Shown: one piece after another, positions 17,694 through 25,938 of the stretch
Layout of the letters: every line of letters starts with the position of its first letter
Position numbering within the stretch: position 1 is the first letter of the stretch
Notes under the pieces: generated by a model
Database searches by the model: none
Seen by the model: only the letters and a program-made list of their open reading frames with translations
What the model was told of the DNA's origin: nothing
Source of the DNA: JAKZRT01 sp965247915
GTDB taxonomy: Bacteria; Pseudomonadota; Alphaproteobacteria; Rhodobacterales; Rhodobacteraceae
Direction: 5' to 3'
DNA: 64,000 nt
Assembly: GCA_965247915.1 (NCBI GenBank)
Contig: OZ252048.1
Location: 1,612,001 to 1,676,000 of the forward strand
Translations under genes and position numbers: made by a program

Positions 17694-19253
17694 CTATTCC
17701 CATTCGATAGTGCCGGGTGGTTTCGAAGTGATGTCGTAAGTCACCCGGTTGATCCCGCGCACCTCGTTGATGATGCGGGTGGCGGTCTCGCCCAGAAACT
17801 CGTGGCTGAAGGGATAATAATCCGCCGTCATCCCGTCGACGGAGGTCACGGCGCGCAGCGCGCAGGCAAAATCATAAGTCCGCCCGTCGCCCATGACACC
17901 CACTGTGCGCACCGGCAGGATCACCACGAAGGCCTGCCAGATGTCGTCGTAAAGCCCGTGCCGGCGGATCTGGTCGATGTAAATCGCGTCGGCCTGGCGC
18001 AGGATGTCGAGTTTTTCGCGGGTGATCTCGCCCGGGCAGCGGATCGCCAGCCCGGGGCCGGGGAAGGGATGGCGGCCGATGAAAGCGTCGGGCAGGCCAA
18101 GTTCGCGGCCCAATGCCCGGACCTCGTCCTTAAAAAGCTCGCGCAGGGGTTCGACCAGTTCCAGCCCCATCTTCTTTGGCAGGCCGCCGACGTTGTGGTG
18201 GCTTTTGATGGTCTCCGAAGGCCCGCCGCCGAACGACACGCTTTCGATCACGTCGGGGTAGAGCGTGCCCTGCGCCAGAAACCTGGCCCCGCCAACCTCG
18301 GCGGCGTGTTGTTGAAAGACCTCGATGAAGAGCCTGCCGATGATCTTTCGCTTGGTCTCGGGGTCGGATTGGCCCTCCAGCGCGCCTAAAAACCGCTCAG
18401 CCTCGTCGGCGTGGATCAGGGGAATATTGTAGGCGTCGCGGAACATAGTAACGACCTCGTCTGCTTCGCCATGCCTCAGCAGCCCGTGATCGACAAAGAC
18501 ACAGGTGAGCTGGTCGCCGATGGCCTCAAAGATCAGTACCGCCGCGACCGAACTGTCGACCCCACCCGAGAGGCCGCAGATCACCTTGGCGTCGCCCACT
18601 TGCTGCCTGATCTTCTCGATCGCCTCGTCGCGATAGGCACCCATGGTCCAGTCGCCGGTAAAGCCTGCCATGCGGACGAAGTTTTGGTAAAGTTCGGCAC
18701 CCTTGGGCGTGTGGTGAACTTCGGGATGGAATTGAACCGCGTAAAAGCCCCGGTCTTGGTCTGCGGTGATGGCAAAGGGGGAATTGGGCGAGGTGCCGAA
18801 GACCTCGAAACCCGGTGCGACCTTTGCGACGTGGTCGCCGTGGCTCATCCACACCTGTTCGTGGCCTTCGGCGAACCATCCCTCGAGCAAGGGTAAATTG
18901 CCCTTTGGTGTCACAAATGCGCGGCCAAACTCGGCAGTGCCGTGGCCGCGTTCAACGCGCCCGCCGAGCATCGCCATCATCACCTGCTGGCCATAGCAGA
19001 TGCCCAGGACCGGCACCCCAAGATCGAAGACCTCGGCGGGCGGGCGCGGCGAACCCGCGTCGATGACACTGGCCGGACCGCCCGAGAAAATCACCGCTTT
19101 GGGCGCGAATTTGGCCAGAAATTGCGCTGTTACTTTCTGGTAGGGGTGAATTTCGCAATACACGCTCGCTTCGCGCAGGCGGCGCGCGATCAGCTGCGTC
19201 ACCTGGCTGCCGAAGTCGATGATTAGAAGGCGGTCGTGGGGCTGGCGCGTCAT
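17694..19253 (-). CDS. guaA: GMP synthase (glutamine-hydrolysing)
   Basis: This is a 519-aa enzyme that aminates XMP to GMP with ATP and glutamine. The class I glutamine amidotransferase domain has the nucleophile Cys in GICYGQQ near residue 83 and the His-Glu pair in QFHPEVHHT near 170. The ATP pyrophosphatase domain has the PP-loop LSGGVDSS near residue 228. The C-terminal dimerisation domain ends with the family signature TYDITSKPPGTIEWE. Length and motifs are complete. It is transcribed away from the MttB-like gene, sharing a 142-bp divergent gap. Confidence 0.97.
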   Translation of the reverse strand: MTRQPHDRLLIIDFGSQVTQLIARRLREASVYCEIHPYQKVTAQFLAKFAPKAVIFSGGPASVIDAGSPRPPAEVFDLGVPVLGICYGQQVMMAMLGGRVERGHGTAEFGRAFVTPKGNLPLLEGWFAEGHEQVWMSHGDHVAKVAPGFEVFGTSPNSPFAITADQDRGFYAVQFHPEVHHTPKGAELYQNFVRMAGFTGDWTMGAYRDEAIEKIRQQVGDAKVICGLSGGVDSSVAAVLIFEAIGDQLTCVFVDHGLLRHGEADEVVTMFRDAYNIPLIHADEAERFLGALEGQSDPETKRKIIGRLFIEVFQQHAAEVGGARFLAQGTLYPDVIESVSFGGGPSETIKSHHNVGGLPKKMGLELVEPLRELFKDEVRALGRELGLPDAFIGRHPFPGPGLAIRCPGEITREKLDILRQADAIYIDQIRRHGLYDDIWQAFVVILPVRTVGVMGDGRTYDFACALRAVTSVDGMTADYYPFSHEFLGETATRIINEVRGINRVTYDITSKPPGTIEWE

Positions 19254-19395
19254 GGCAACCCCTTATGGCGCTGGCGCGGGCGAGGCAAGTGGGGCCGATG
19301 TCGCTTTTTCCCCGCAAGGGGCGCAATCCTTGTAATCGGCGGCGCGCTGGCGCGTTATGACCGGTTCAACGGAGTTTCCAGTGAGGGAATAAGCG

Positions 19396-20928
19396 ATGTC
19401 AGAGCCACACAAGCGCGGGCGGTTAGGCGGCGGTGCGGCGCGCCGGGCCGAGCGCACCGCGATCAAGATCGAAGCGGCGCGGTATATCGAGCGCAACATT
19501 CCCAATTTTGAAATATTGGACGACGAGGCGATTGAAATCATCGAGGCCAACGCCGAAACGGTGCTTGAAGAAATCGGTGTTAACTTTATCGACAATCCCG
19601 GCGCTCTGGACCGATGGCGCAAGGCCGGGGCGACCATCGAGGGCGAACGGGTGCATATCCCGCCCGGGCTGGCGCGGCAGCTCTGTTCGACGGCACCGTC
19701 GATGTTCACCCAACACGCCCGCAACCCCGCGCGCAATGTCGAGATCGGTGGCCGGAACCTGGTGCTGGCCCCGGTTTATGGGCCCCCCTTCGTGCGCGAT
19801 CTGGCCGGTGGCCGGCGCTATGCCACCATCGCCGATTTCCACAAATTCGTAAAACTGGGCTATATGGCCAAGTGGCTGCACCATTCGGGCGGCACCGTGT
19901 GCGAACCGACCGATATTGCCGTCAACAAGCGGCATCTGGACATGCTGCTGGCGCATATGACCCTATCGGACAAGCCCTATATGGGGTCGGTGACCGAACC
20001 CGAACGCGCCCAGGATTCGGTCGATATGTCTGAGATACTGTTTGGCGGGCTGGCGGGGCGCACGGTGATGACCTCGCTTATCAACATCAATTCGCCCCTG
20101 ACCTTTGACTCCACGATGATGGGCGCGCTGGAGGTTTATGCCGCGGCCAATCAGGCCACGATCGTTTCGCCGTTCATTGTCGGTGGCGCGATGGCGCCGG
20201 TGTCGGTTACCGGGACGCTGACGCAGGTTTTGGCCGAAGTGCTGGCGGGCGTTGCCTATAGCCAACTGATCCGGCCCGGCGCGCCGGTAATCTTTGGGGC
20301 TTTTGTCACTTCGATCGATATGAATTCGGGCGCCCCCACGTTCGGCACGCCCGAGGCCAGCCAGATCATCTCGGGCGCGGGACAAATGGCGCGGCGGCTT
20401 CGGCTGCCGTTCCGGTCGGGTGGCGGGTTTACCGGCTCGAAAGTGCCCGATGCGCAGGCCGGGTACGAGACCGCGCACTCGCTGAACGCGGCGCTGCTGG
20501 GCGGGGTGAATTTCATGCTGCACGCCTGCGGCTGGCTGGAAGGCGGGCTGGTCAGTTCGATCGAGAAGTTCGTCATGGATGCCGATCAGCTGGGCATCCT
20601 GCACAAATTCGCCGCTGGCGTGACGACCGACGAAAGCGCCCAGGCGATGGACGCGATTCGCGAGGTTGGCCCGGGCGGTCATTATCTGGGCTGCGCGCAT
20701 ACCCAGGAAAACTTCAAATCGGCGTTCTGGCGGTCTGAGGTGCTGGATTACAAACCCTTCGAGACCTGGGCCGACGAGGGCGCGCGCGATACGCAGACCC
20801 TGGCCAGCGCAAGGGCGGCCAAATTGCTGGCGGCCTACCAGGAACCCGGTATCGACCCCGGTATCCGCGAGGCGCTGAACGAATTCGTCGCCAAAAAGAA
20901 AGCGGCGGTTCCCGACGCTTTCGTCTAG
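19396..20928 (+). CDS. MttB-superfamily (trimethylamine methyltransferase-like) protein, non-pyrrolysine
   Basis: This is a 510-aa TIM-barrel protein of the MttB family, whose members move a methyl group from a quaternary or tertiary amine to a corrinoid protein. Typical segments are LEEIGVNFIDNPGALDRWR near residue 55, LAPVYGPPFVRDL near residue 116, and MAPVSVTGTLTQVLAEVLAG near 265. There is no internal TAG, so it lacks the pyrrolysine of true MttB. Such versions demethylate betaines such as glycine betaine, proline betaine or carnitine. The start has GAGGGAATAAGCG upstream. No corrinoid protein gene lies nearby. With the betaine transporter and Rieske oxygenase at the left, it suggests several routes for methylated amines. 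Confidence 0.88.
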   Translation: MSEPHKRGRLGGGAARRAERTAIKIEAARYIERNIPNFEILDDEAIEIIEANAETVLEEIGVNFIDNPGALDRWRKAGATIEGERVHIPPGLARQLCSTAPSMFTQHARNPARNVEIGGRNLVLAPVYGPPFVRDLAGGRRYATIADFHKFVKLGYMAKWLHHSGGTVCEPTDIAVNKRHLDMLLAHMTLSDKPYMGSVTEPERAQDSVDMSEILFGGLAGRTVMTSLININSPLTFDSTMMGALEVYAAANQATIVSPFIVGGAMAPVSVTGTLTQVLAEVLAGVAYSQLIRPGAPVIFGAFVTSIDMNSGAPTFGTPEASQIISGAGQMARRLRLPFRSGGGFTGSKVPDAQAGYETAHSLNAALLGGVNFMLHACGWLEGGLVSSIEKFVMDADQLGILHKFAAGVTTDESAQAMDAIREVGPGGHYLGCAHTQENFKSAFWRSEVLDYKPFETWADEGARDTQTLASARAAKLLAAYQEPGIDPGIREALNEFVAKKKAAVPDAFV

Positions 20929-21230
20929 CTGGTGACGGCGCGGGGTTTTCTGCCTGCGAGGGCCAGAGCCGCCTCGCCCATCAGAGCGATCATCACTTCG
21001 ACGTGGCGCACGACGCTATAGCGCCCTTCGCCCAGCTTGCGCGCCTCTTCCAGGCCGGACTCGATCTGCAAGAGATGCATGATGGCCCGCCGAGGCCCCG
21101 GCACGCGGGTGGTTTTTATCAGTCGTTTCAGATCGCGCTCGCGGCGATAATCCTGCACGCCCAGACGCGCGGCACTAATCAATAGCCGCGACCGGCGCAA
21201 TGATTCCAACATCGTCATGCAATCGTTCAT
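20925..21230 (-). CDS. DUF6477 family protein
   Basis: This is a 101-aa helical protein. The ATG at 21230 gives the family opening MTMLESLRRSRLLISAARLG, followed by QDYRRERDLKRLI and the C-terminal YSVVRHVEVMIALMGEA. The family is restricted to Rhodobacterales and has no known function. The 3' end overlaps the stop of the convergent MttB-like gene by four bases. It is next to a DUF6456 gene, another lineage-specific regulator-like family. Confidence 0.78.
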   Translation of the reverse strand: MNDCMTMLESLRRSRLLISAARLGVQDYRRERDLKRLIKTTRVPGPRRAIMHLLQIESGLEEARKLGEGRYSVVRHVEVMIALMGEAALALAGRKPRAVTS

Positions 21231-21448
21231 GTCATGGTCTCCGGTCGAACTTTCCCAAAGTGATACATGCAACCACAGCGTGTTGCAGAACCGCCGCCCT
21301 CAGAGCGCGATGCTTTCAGAAACCTTTATCTTTTCTGAGCAATTCTCTGGTTTCGGAACAATGTTAACCCACTGGTAACTTGTTCTTCTTTAGGTTGAGG
21401 CGGGCGGCAGGACATCCTGTGCTTGCAATCTGATTTTGGAGGGTTTTG

Positions 21449-22575
21449 GTGAACTGGTTGGGCCGGATATCCGACGGCATCGCAGCGACATTTCCCAAGT
21501 GGCTTCCCAAGGGTGCGCTGAATTATCTCAAGCACATCGAGGGCGGGCATTCGATCAGATCTTTGGCCCGCAGCCAGGGCTGCCATGCATCGACCGTTCT
21601 GCGCCAGGTTCGGCAGGTCGAGCGCCGGCGCGACGATTTTCTTATTGATGAGGCACTCAAGGTTTTGGGCAGCGGCGTAAGTCGCCTGCATCAGTCCGAG
21701 CCGGGTTAGGAGAGAGCGAACATGACTGCGCATTTCGATGCCGAGACGCCGCCCGACGAAGCCATGATCGAGCGCGAGGGACGCCGGATATTGCGCAGGC
21801 TGGCCGAAAACGGCGCGGTTCTGGCCGTGGCCCGCGATATGGACAGGGCCGTGGTGGTGCGCGAAACGCCGGATGGTCGTGCCGTGCGCACCGGCACCGT
21901 TGACCGCGCCGTGGCCCAGGCAATGGCGCTGAAAGACTGGATTTCCTGCCGGACCGAGGGGCGAATATCGCGCTATGGCATTTCTCAGGCCGGGCGGTCG
22001 GCGTTGCAACGGCTGATGGCAGCAGACCAATCAGCGCCCCACGGGCTTGCCGAAGCGTCCGCGCAATTTGGCGACCAGCATCGCATCTGGGGCAAAAAGA
22101 ATGTCACCGAACCGGGGTCATCCAAGCCTCGCCGGGTTCGCTATAACGTTGCCGAATCGCCGATTGCCGCGCTGGCGCGCCGCAAGGGCCCCGGCGGCAA
22201 ACCGTTCCTGGACGACGATCTGGTGGCCGCGGCCGAACGGCTGCGCGAAGATTTTGAGCTGGCGCAGATGGGTCCGCGGGTTGCGCAGAATTGGGAAAAT
22301 TTCTTGACCGGAAGCGATCACAGCAGTTTCGGCCATGGCGCGGGACCGGCCAGCGGACCCGAAGGCGCACGCGCCAGGGTGTCAGGGGCGATGCACGACC
22401 TGGGGCCGGGGCTGGCCGACGTCGTGCTGCGCTGCTGTTGCTTTCTGGAGGGATGGAGACCGCCGAGCGGCGCATGGGCTGGTCGGCGCGGTCGGGCAAG
22501 ATCGTGCTCAGGATAGCCCTGCAGCGGCTGAAACGGCATTACGACGAGAACGGGAAATCCGCCCTGATCGGCTAG
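21449..22575 (+). pseudogene. DUF6456 helix-turn-helix protein, split by an amber stop and a frameshift
   Basis: The GTG at 21449 follows GGAGGG. The N-terminal 87 codons carry a helix-turn-helix (SIRSLARSQGCHASTVLRQV). A TAG at 21707-21709 follows; the same frame continues with the DUF6456 region (AVLAVARDMDRAVVVRETPD, then MALKDWISCRTEGRISRYGIS). Near 22450 the frame is lost: after DVVLRCCCFLEG the meaningful sequence METAERRMGWSARSGKIVLR continues in another frame to a TAG at 22575. One missing G in the GAGGG-ATGG run explains this. In relatives the whole is a single protein. Restarting at the ATG 21722 is possible but would give a headless and mistranslated protein. Confidence 0.75.
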
Positions 22576-22603
22576 GGGCACCGGCGTGGTGCCCCCTATG
22601 GTG

Positions 22604-23239
22604 TCAGTTCGAGGTGATACCGGCTTTGTGCAGCATTCCGGCCAGGCCACCGCCAACCAGCGGCGCTATGATGTAAAGCCAAAGCTGCCCCGCCGCACCC
22701 GCATCAAAGATATTGGTGGCGATCGACCGGGCCGGGTTCACGCTGGCGCCGCTGATGGTGATGCCGGCCAGGTGGATCATAATCAGCATCAGGCCGATGG
22801 CCAGACCGGCGATGGCGTTGTCGTTGCCTTCCTTGGTGACGCCGAGGATGACGGTCACAAAGAAAAACGTCGCAACCACTTCGAATATCAGCGCCGCCAG
22901 AACGCCGCCGCTGCCGATCACGGTCACCGCGTTGCTGACCGTCCCGCCCATGACCATCAACAGCACCGTGGCCGCGACCCCGCCGACAAGCTGGGCGGCC
23001 CAGTATTGGATCATCTCACCGGTTTGCATCCGCCCCGCCATCATCGCGCCCAGGCTGACGGCCGGGTTCAGATGCGCGCCCGAAATCGGCCCCAGCCCGT
23101 AGACCATCGCGGTGACGGTCAGGCCAAAGGCCATGCCGACGCCCAGCAAGCCGACCTCGCCCGCCATGTAGATGATTGTCGCGCATCCAAAGAATACCAG
23201 CGCAAAGGTGCCAAGCGCCTCGGCAATGAATTTGTTCAT
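22604..23239 (-). CDS. aqpZ: Aquaporin Z-type water channel
   Basis: This is a 211-aa MIP-family channel with six membrane helices and both half-helix boxes, GAHLNPAVS near residue 58 and GASVNPARS near 171. The His in IMIHLAGITISG upstream of the second NPA is the selectivity-filter His of water-specific channels, and Arg follows the second NPA. These point to water rather than glycerol. The ATG at 23239 matches the family start (MNKFIAEALGTF). It is monocistronic, convergent with the broken DUF6456 gene. Confidence 0.93.
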   Translation of the reverse strand: MNKFIAEALGTFALVFFGCATIIYMAGEVGLLGVGMAFGLTVTAMVYGLGPISGAHLNPAVSLGAMMAGRMQTGEMIQYWAAQLVGGVAATVLLMVMGGTVSNAVTVIGSGGVLAALIFEVVATFFFVTVILGVTKEGNDNAIAGLAIGLMLIMIHLAGITISGASVNPARSIATNIFDAGAAGQLWLYIIAPLVGGGLAGMLHKAGITSN

Positions 23240-23391
23240 GGGTCTATCCCCGTTTGGTTGTGATCTGGCCCGCAAGCTACACTATATGTTGGGATTGTTA
23301 AGCGGATTATGCATGGCCGTCATGCGCCGAAATTTGCCGGGTGAAACCTCTGCCGGGCTGCGGTATAGAGGGCCGCGAAAAGGAAGATCAC

Positions 23392-24348
23392 ATGGCACCA
23401 CGCGACCTGAAGCTCCCCGCTCAGCGGCACCCGGAAAAGGCGCATCGCCCCGACAACGATCAGCCCAAAAAGCCGAGCTGGATCAGGGTCAAAGCTCCGA
23501 CCAGTGCGGGCTACAAGCTGACCCGCGAGGTGATCCGCGAACATCGGCTGGTGACGGTCTGCGAGGAGGCCGGCTGTCCGAATGTCGGCGAGTGCTGGAG
23601 CCAGGGTCACGCCACGATGATGATTATGGGCGACATCTGCACGCGCGGCTGCACGTTCTGCAACATCGCGACCGGCAAGCCGTATGCTTTGGACGTGTTC
23701 GAACCGGGCCGGGTGGCGGATGCGGTCAAGAAACTGGGGTTGAGGCACGTGGTGATCACCAGCGTTGACCGCGATGACATAGGCGACGGCGGGGCCGAGC
23801 ATTTCGCCCAGACCATTCGCGCGGTGCGGCGGCAGGCGCCGGGGACGACCATCGAGATCCTGACGCCCGATTTCCTGCGCTGCGGACCCGAGGCGCTGGA
23901 AGTTGTGGTGGCGGCGCGGCCGGATGTGTTCAACCACAACCTTGAAACCGTGCCGGGGCTCTACCCCGAGGTGCGGCCGGGTGCACGGTATTTCCACAGT
24001 CTGCGGCTGTTGCAGCGGATCAAAGAGCTCGACCCGGCGATGTTCACCAAATCGGGGATCATGGTCGGACTGGGCGAGGACCGGCAGGCGGTCGGACAGG
24101 TGATGGACGACATGCGCGCGGCGGATGTCGATTTTCTGACCGTCGGGCAATATCTTCAGCCGACGCCGAAGCATCACCGGGTCGCCCGGTTCGTGACGCC
24201 CGAGGAATTTGCAGCTTTTGAAAAGGCGGCCTGGGGTAAGGGCTTTTTGATGGTCTCAGCGACGCCGCTGACCCGGTCATCCTATCACGCCGGCGAGGAT
24301 TTCGCGCGGCTCCGGGCGGCGCGTGAGGACAAACTGGGGCAGGCGTGA
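23392..24348 (+). CDS. lipA: Lipoyl synthase
   Basis: This 318-aa radical SAM enzyme inserts two sulfurs into octanoyl-protein to make lipoyl cofactors for 2-oxoacid dehydrogenases and the glycine cleavage system. The radical SAM cluster is CTRGCTFCNI near residue 84, the auxiliary cluster CEEAGCPNVGECW near residue 58, and the auxiliary-cluster Ser is in the C-terminal RSSYHAGE. The start at 23392 is preceded by AAGGAAGATCAC. Length is normal. Its stop lies five bases from the stop of the convergent soxR-like gene. Confidence 0.96.
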   Translation: MAPRDLKLPAQRHPEKAHRPDNDQPKKPSWIRVKAPTSAGYKLTREVIREHRLVTVCEEAGCPNVGECWSQGHATMMIMGDICTRGCTFCNIATGKPYALDVFEPGRVADAVKKLGLRHVVITSVDRDDIGDGGAEHFAQTIRAVRRQAPGTTIEILTPDFLRCGPEALEVVVAARPDVFNHNLETVPGLYPEVRPGARYFHSLRLLQRIKELDPAMFTKSGIMVGLGEDRQAVGQVMDDMRAADVDFLTVGQYLQPTPKHHRVARFVTPEEFAAFEKAAWGKGFLMVSATPLTRSSYHAGEDFARLRAAREDKLGQA

Positions 24349-24352
24349 GCGC

Positions 24353-24823
24353 CTAGCGCGATTCTGGCCGGTCGCCGGTCAGATACCGCGGACCGGCCCC
24401 CAGACGCGCCGCCCGGTCTTCGGGGTTCAAGAGCGCGCATTTGTCCATCGACAGACAACCGCAGCCGATGCAGCCGTCAAGATTGTCGCGCAGACGGGTC
24501 ATGGTATCGATGCGGCTGTCCAGCTCGGCGCGGAAGCCTTCGCTTATCTTCGCCCAGTCGGCGGTGCCCGGCACCCGCCGCTTGGGCAGCGCGTCCAACT
24601 CGGTTCGGATGCGGGCGATTGTAAATCCCAGCCCCTGGGCGACCAAGACAAAAGACAGACGCCTGATGTCGGCGCGCAGAAATCGCCGCTGCCCGGCGGC
24701 GCTTCGCTCAGAATGCACCAACCCTTTGGTCTCGAAGAATCGGATCGCCGAGGCGGCGAGGCCGGTGCGCGCCGAGAGTTGGCCGATGGTCAGGAATTCC
24801 CTTTTGTGAGGTCCAAGAGGCAT
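24353..24823 (-). CDS. soxR: SoxR-type MerR-family redox regulator
   Basis: This is a 156-aa MerR-family activator. The winged helix is at residues about 10-75 (LTIGQLSARTGLAASAIRFF), then a dimerisation helix, then the [2Fe-2S] cluster motif CIGCGCLSMDKC (C-x2-C-x-C-x5-C) that defines SoxR. Oxidation of the cluster by redox-cycling compounds or superoxide untwists the target promoter. I chose the ATG at 24823 because an upstream in-frame ATG at 24871 would put the start inside the operator. The dyad at 24852-24868 in the divergent gap is the likely target. Confidence 0.9.
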   Translation of the reverse strand: MPLGPHKREFLTIGQLSARTGLAASAIRFFETKGLVHSERSAAGQRRFLRADIRRLSFVLVAQGLGFTIARIRTELDALPKRRVPGTADWAKISEGFRAELDSRIDTMTRLRDNLDGCIGCGCLSMDKCALLNPEDRAARLGAGPRYLTGDRPESR

Positions 24824-24847
24824 TTGATAATAAACATTTCTTTCTTC

Positions 24848-24878
24848 TTGCCTTAAACTATACTTGAGCATCTAGTCT
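24848..24878 (+). promoter_or_regulatory. SoxR-like operator/promoter with 19-bp spacer
   Basis: A dyad CTTAAACTATACTTGAG (24852-24868) resembles the soxS operator, in which CTCAAGT and ACTTGAG half sites face each other. It sits between a -35 like TTGCCT (24848-24853) and a -10 like TAGTCT (24873-24878). The spacer is 19 bp, the overlong spacing that MerR-family activators correct. The promoter reads toward the VOC gene at 24915. The -10 match is weak. Confidence 0.6.
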
Positions 24879-24914
24879 GGACCGTGTCAATCAATCAGAC
24901 GAGGATATCGGGAC

Positions 24915-25295
24915 ATGTCAGCATTTCTGGAACACGCAAATATCACCGTCACCGACCCGCAAAAGACCGCTGATACGTTGTGTGATCTGTTCGGCTGGCG
25001 CATCCGCTGGTCGGGCGGGGCTATTGACGCTGGCCATTCGATCCACGTGGGTAGCGAGACAAGTTATCTGGCGCTGTACAACAAGGGCGAAAAGCCCAGT
25101 CCCAGGCCAGACCCCTATACGACGGTCGGCGGCCTGAATCATCTGGCGGTGGTCGTCGACGATTTTGAGGCCACCCGCGACAAGGTTATTGTGCGGGGGT
25201 ACACGCCGGGGCAGATACACGACTATGAACCGGGACGGCGGTTCTATTTCCACGACGACGACGGCATCGAATTCGAGGTCGTTTCCTACGACTGA
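24915..25295 (+). CDS. VOC-superfamily (glyoxalase/dioxygenase fold) protein
   Basis: This 126-aa protein has the paired beta-alpha-beta-beta-beta modules of the VOC fold. Likely metal or active-site residues are His in LEHANITVTDP near residue 6, His in GGLNHLAVVVDD near 76, and Glu in GIEFEVVSYD near 121. Family members include glyoxalase I, bleomycin-type resistance proteins and extradiol dioxygenases; the substrate is not evident. It is divergent from a SoxR-type gene with the matching operator in between, suggesting a role in redox-cycling drug or aldehyde stress. Confidence 0.85.
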   Translation: MSAFLEHANITVTDPQKTADTLCDLFGWRIRWSGGAIDAGHSIHVGSETSYLALYNKGEKPSPRPDPYTTVGGLNHLAVVVDDFEATRDKVIVRGYTPGQIHDYEPGRRFYFHDDDGIEFEVVSYD

Positions 25296-25355
25296 CACCG
25301 GGGGTTCTGGAACTCGCGCGGCAGGCCGGTTACGTTCGGGCGACCGGAGTGGATC

Positions 25356-25784
25356 ATGGCCGAGAACAAGACCCAGGCGACAGCCCAGGATGTGACCGCA
25401 TTTCTGGAAAGCGTCGAGCATCCGACACGGCGCGCCGACGGATTGGCGCTGGACCAGTTGTTCCGCCAAGTCACGGGCTTTCGCCCGGTGATGTGGGGGC
25501 CTGCGATTGTGGGCTATGGCCGGTACCACTACAGATACGCCAGCGGTCGACAGGGGGATTTTCTGGCCACCGGGTTTGCGCCGCGCAAGGGCAATATGTC
25601 GGTCTATATCATGCCCGGCTACGGTAACTTTCAGCCGATCCTTGATCGCCTTGGCAAGCACAAAACCGGGAAATCCTGTCTCTATATCAACAAGATGGCC
25701 GATATTGACACCGAGGTTCTGGCCGAATTGGTCACCGCGGGACTGAAGGACCTGAACACGCACTGGCCGGTTCAGCCGACCTAG
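25356..25784 (+). CDS. DUF1801 domain protein
   Basis: This 142-aa protein has the DUF1801 (YdhG-like) fold, with VTAFLESVEHPTRRADGLAL near residue 13, PVMWGPAIVGYGRYHY near 45 and the KTGKSCLYINKMADID segment near 103. The family is widespread and of unknown biochemical role. It follows the VOC gene by 60 bases in the same direction, so it may be in the same SoxR-controlled transcript. Confidence 0.87.
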   Translation: MAENKTQATAQDVTAFLESVEHPTRRADGLALDQLFRQVTGFRPVMWGPAIVGYGRYHYRYASGRQGDFLATGFAPRKGNMSVYIMPGYGNFQPILDRLGKHKTGKSCLYINKMADIDTEVLAELVTAGLKDLNTHWPVQPT

Positions 25785-25938
25785 GGTGCCGCAACCGGAT
25801 CGCCGCCGACCGGTCTTGCCCCCTTCGCGACGCGCCACGCGGCGCAATCGCTTGGCGCAGGGGCGCGCTGAGGCCGGGCTTTAATATGGACATTTCCGCA
25901 ACCTTGTGAAAAGCACCGCCGATCCAACGAGGCCCGCC

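Noticed and set aside
19396..20928. Pyrrolysine-containing trimethylamine methyltransferase
   Set aside because: The gene is full length without any internal TAG and no pyl genes are present.
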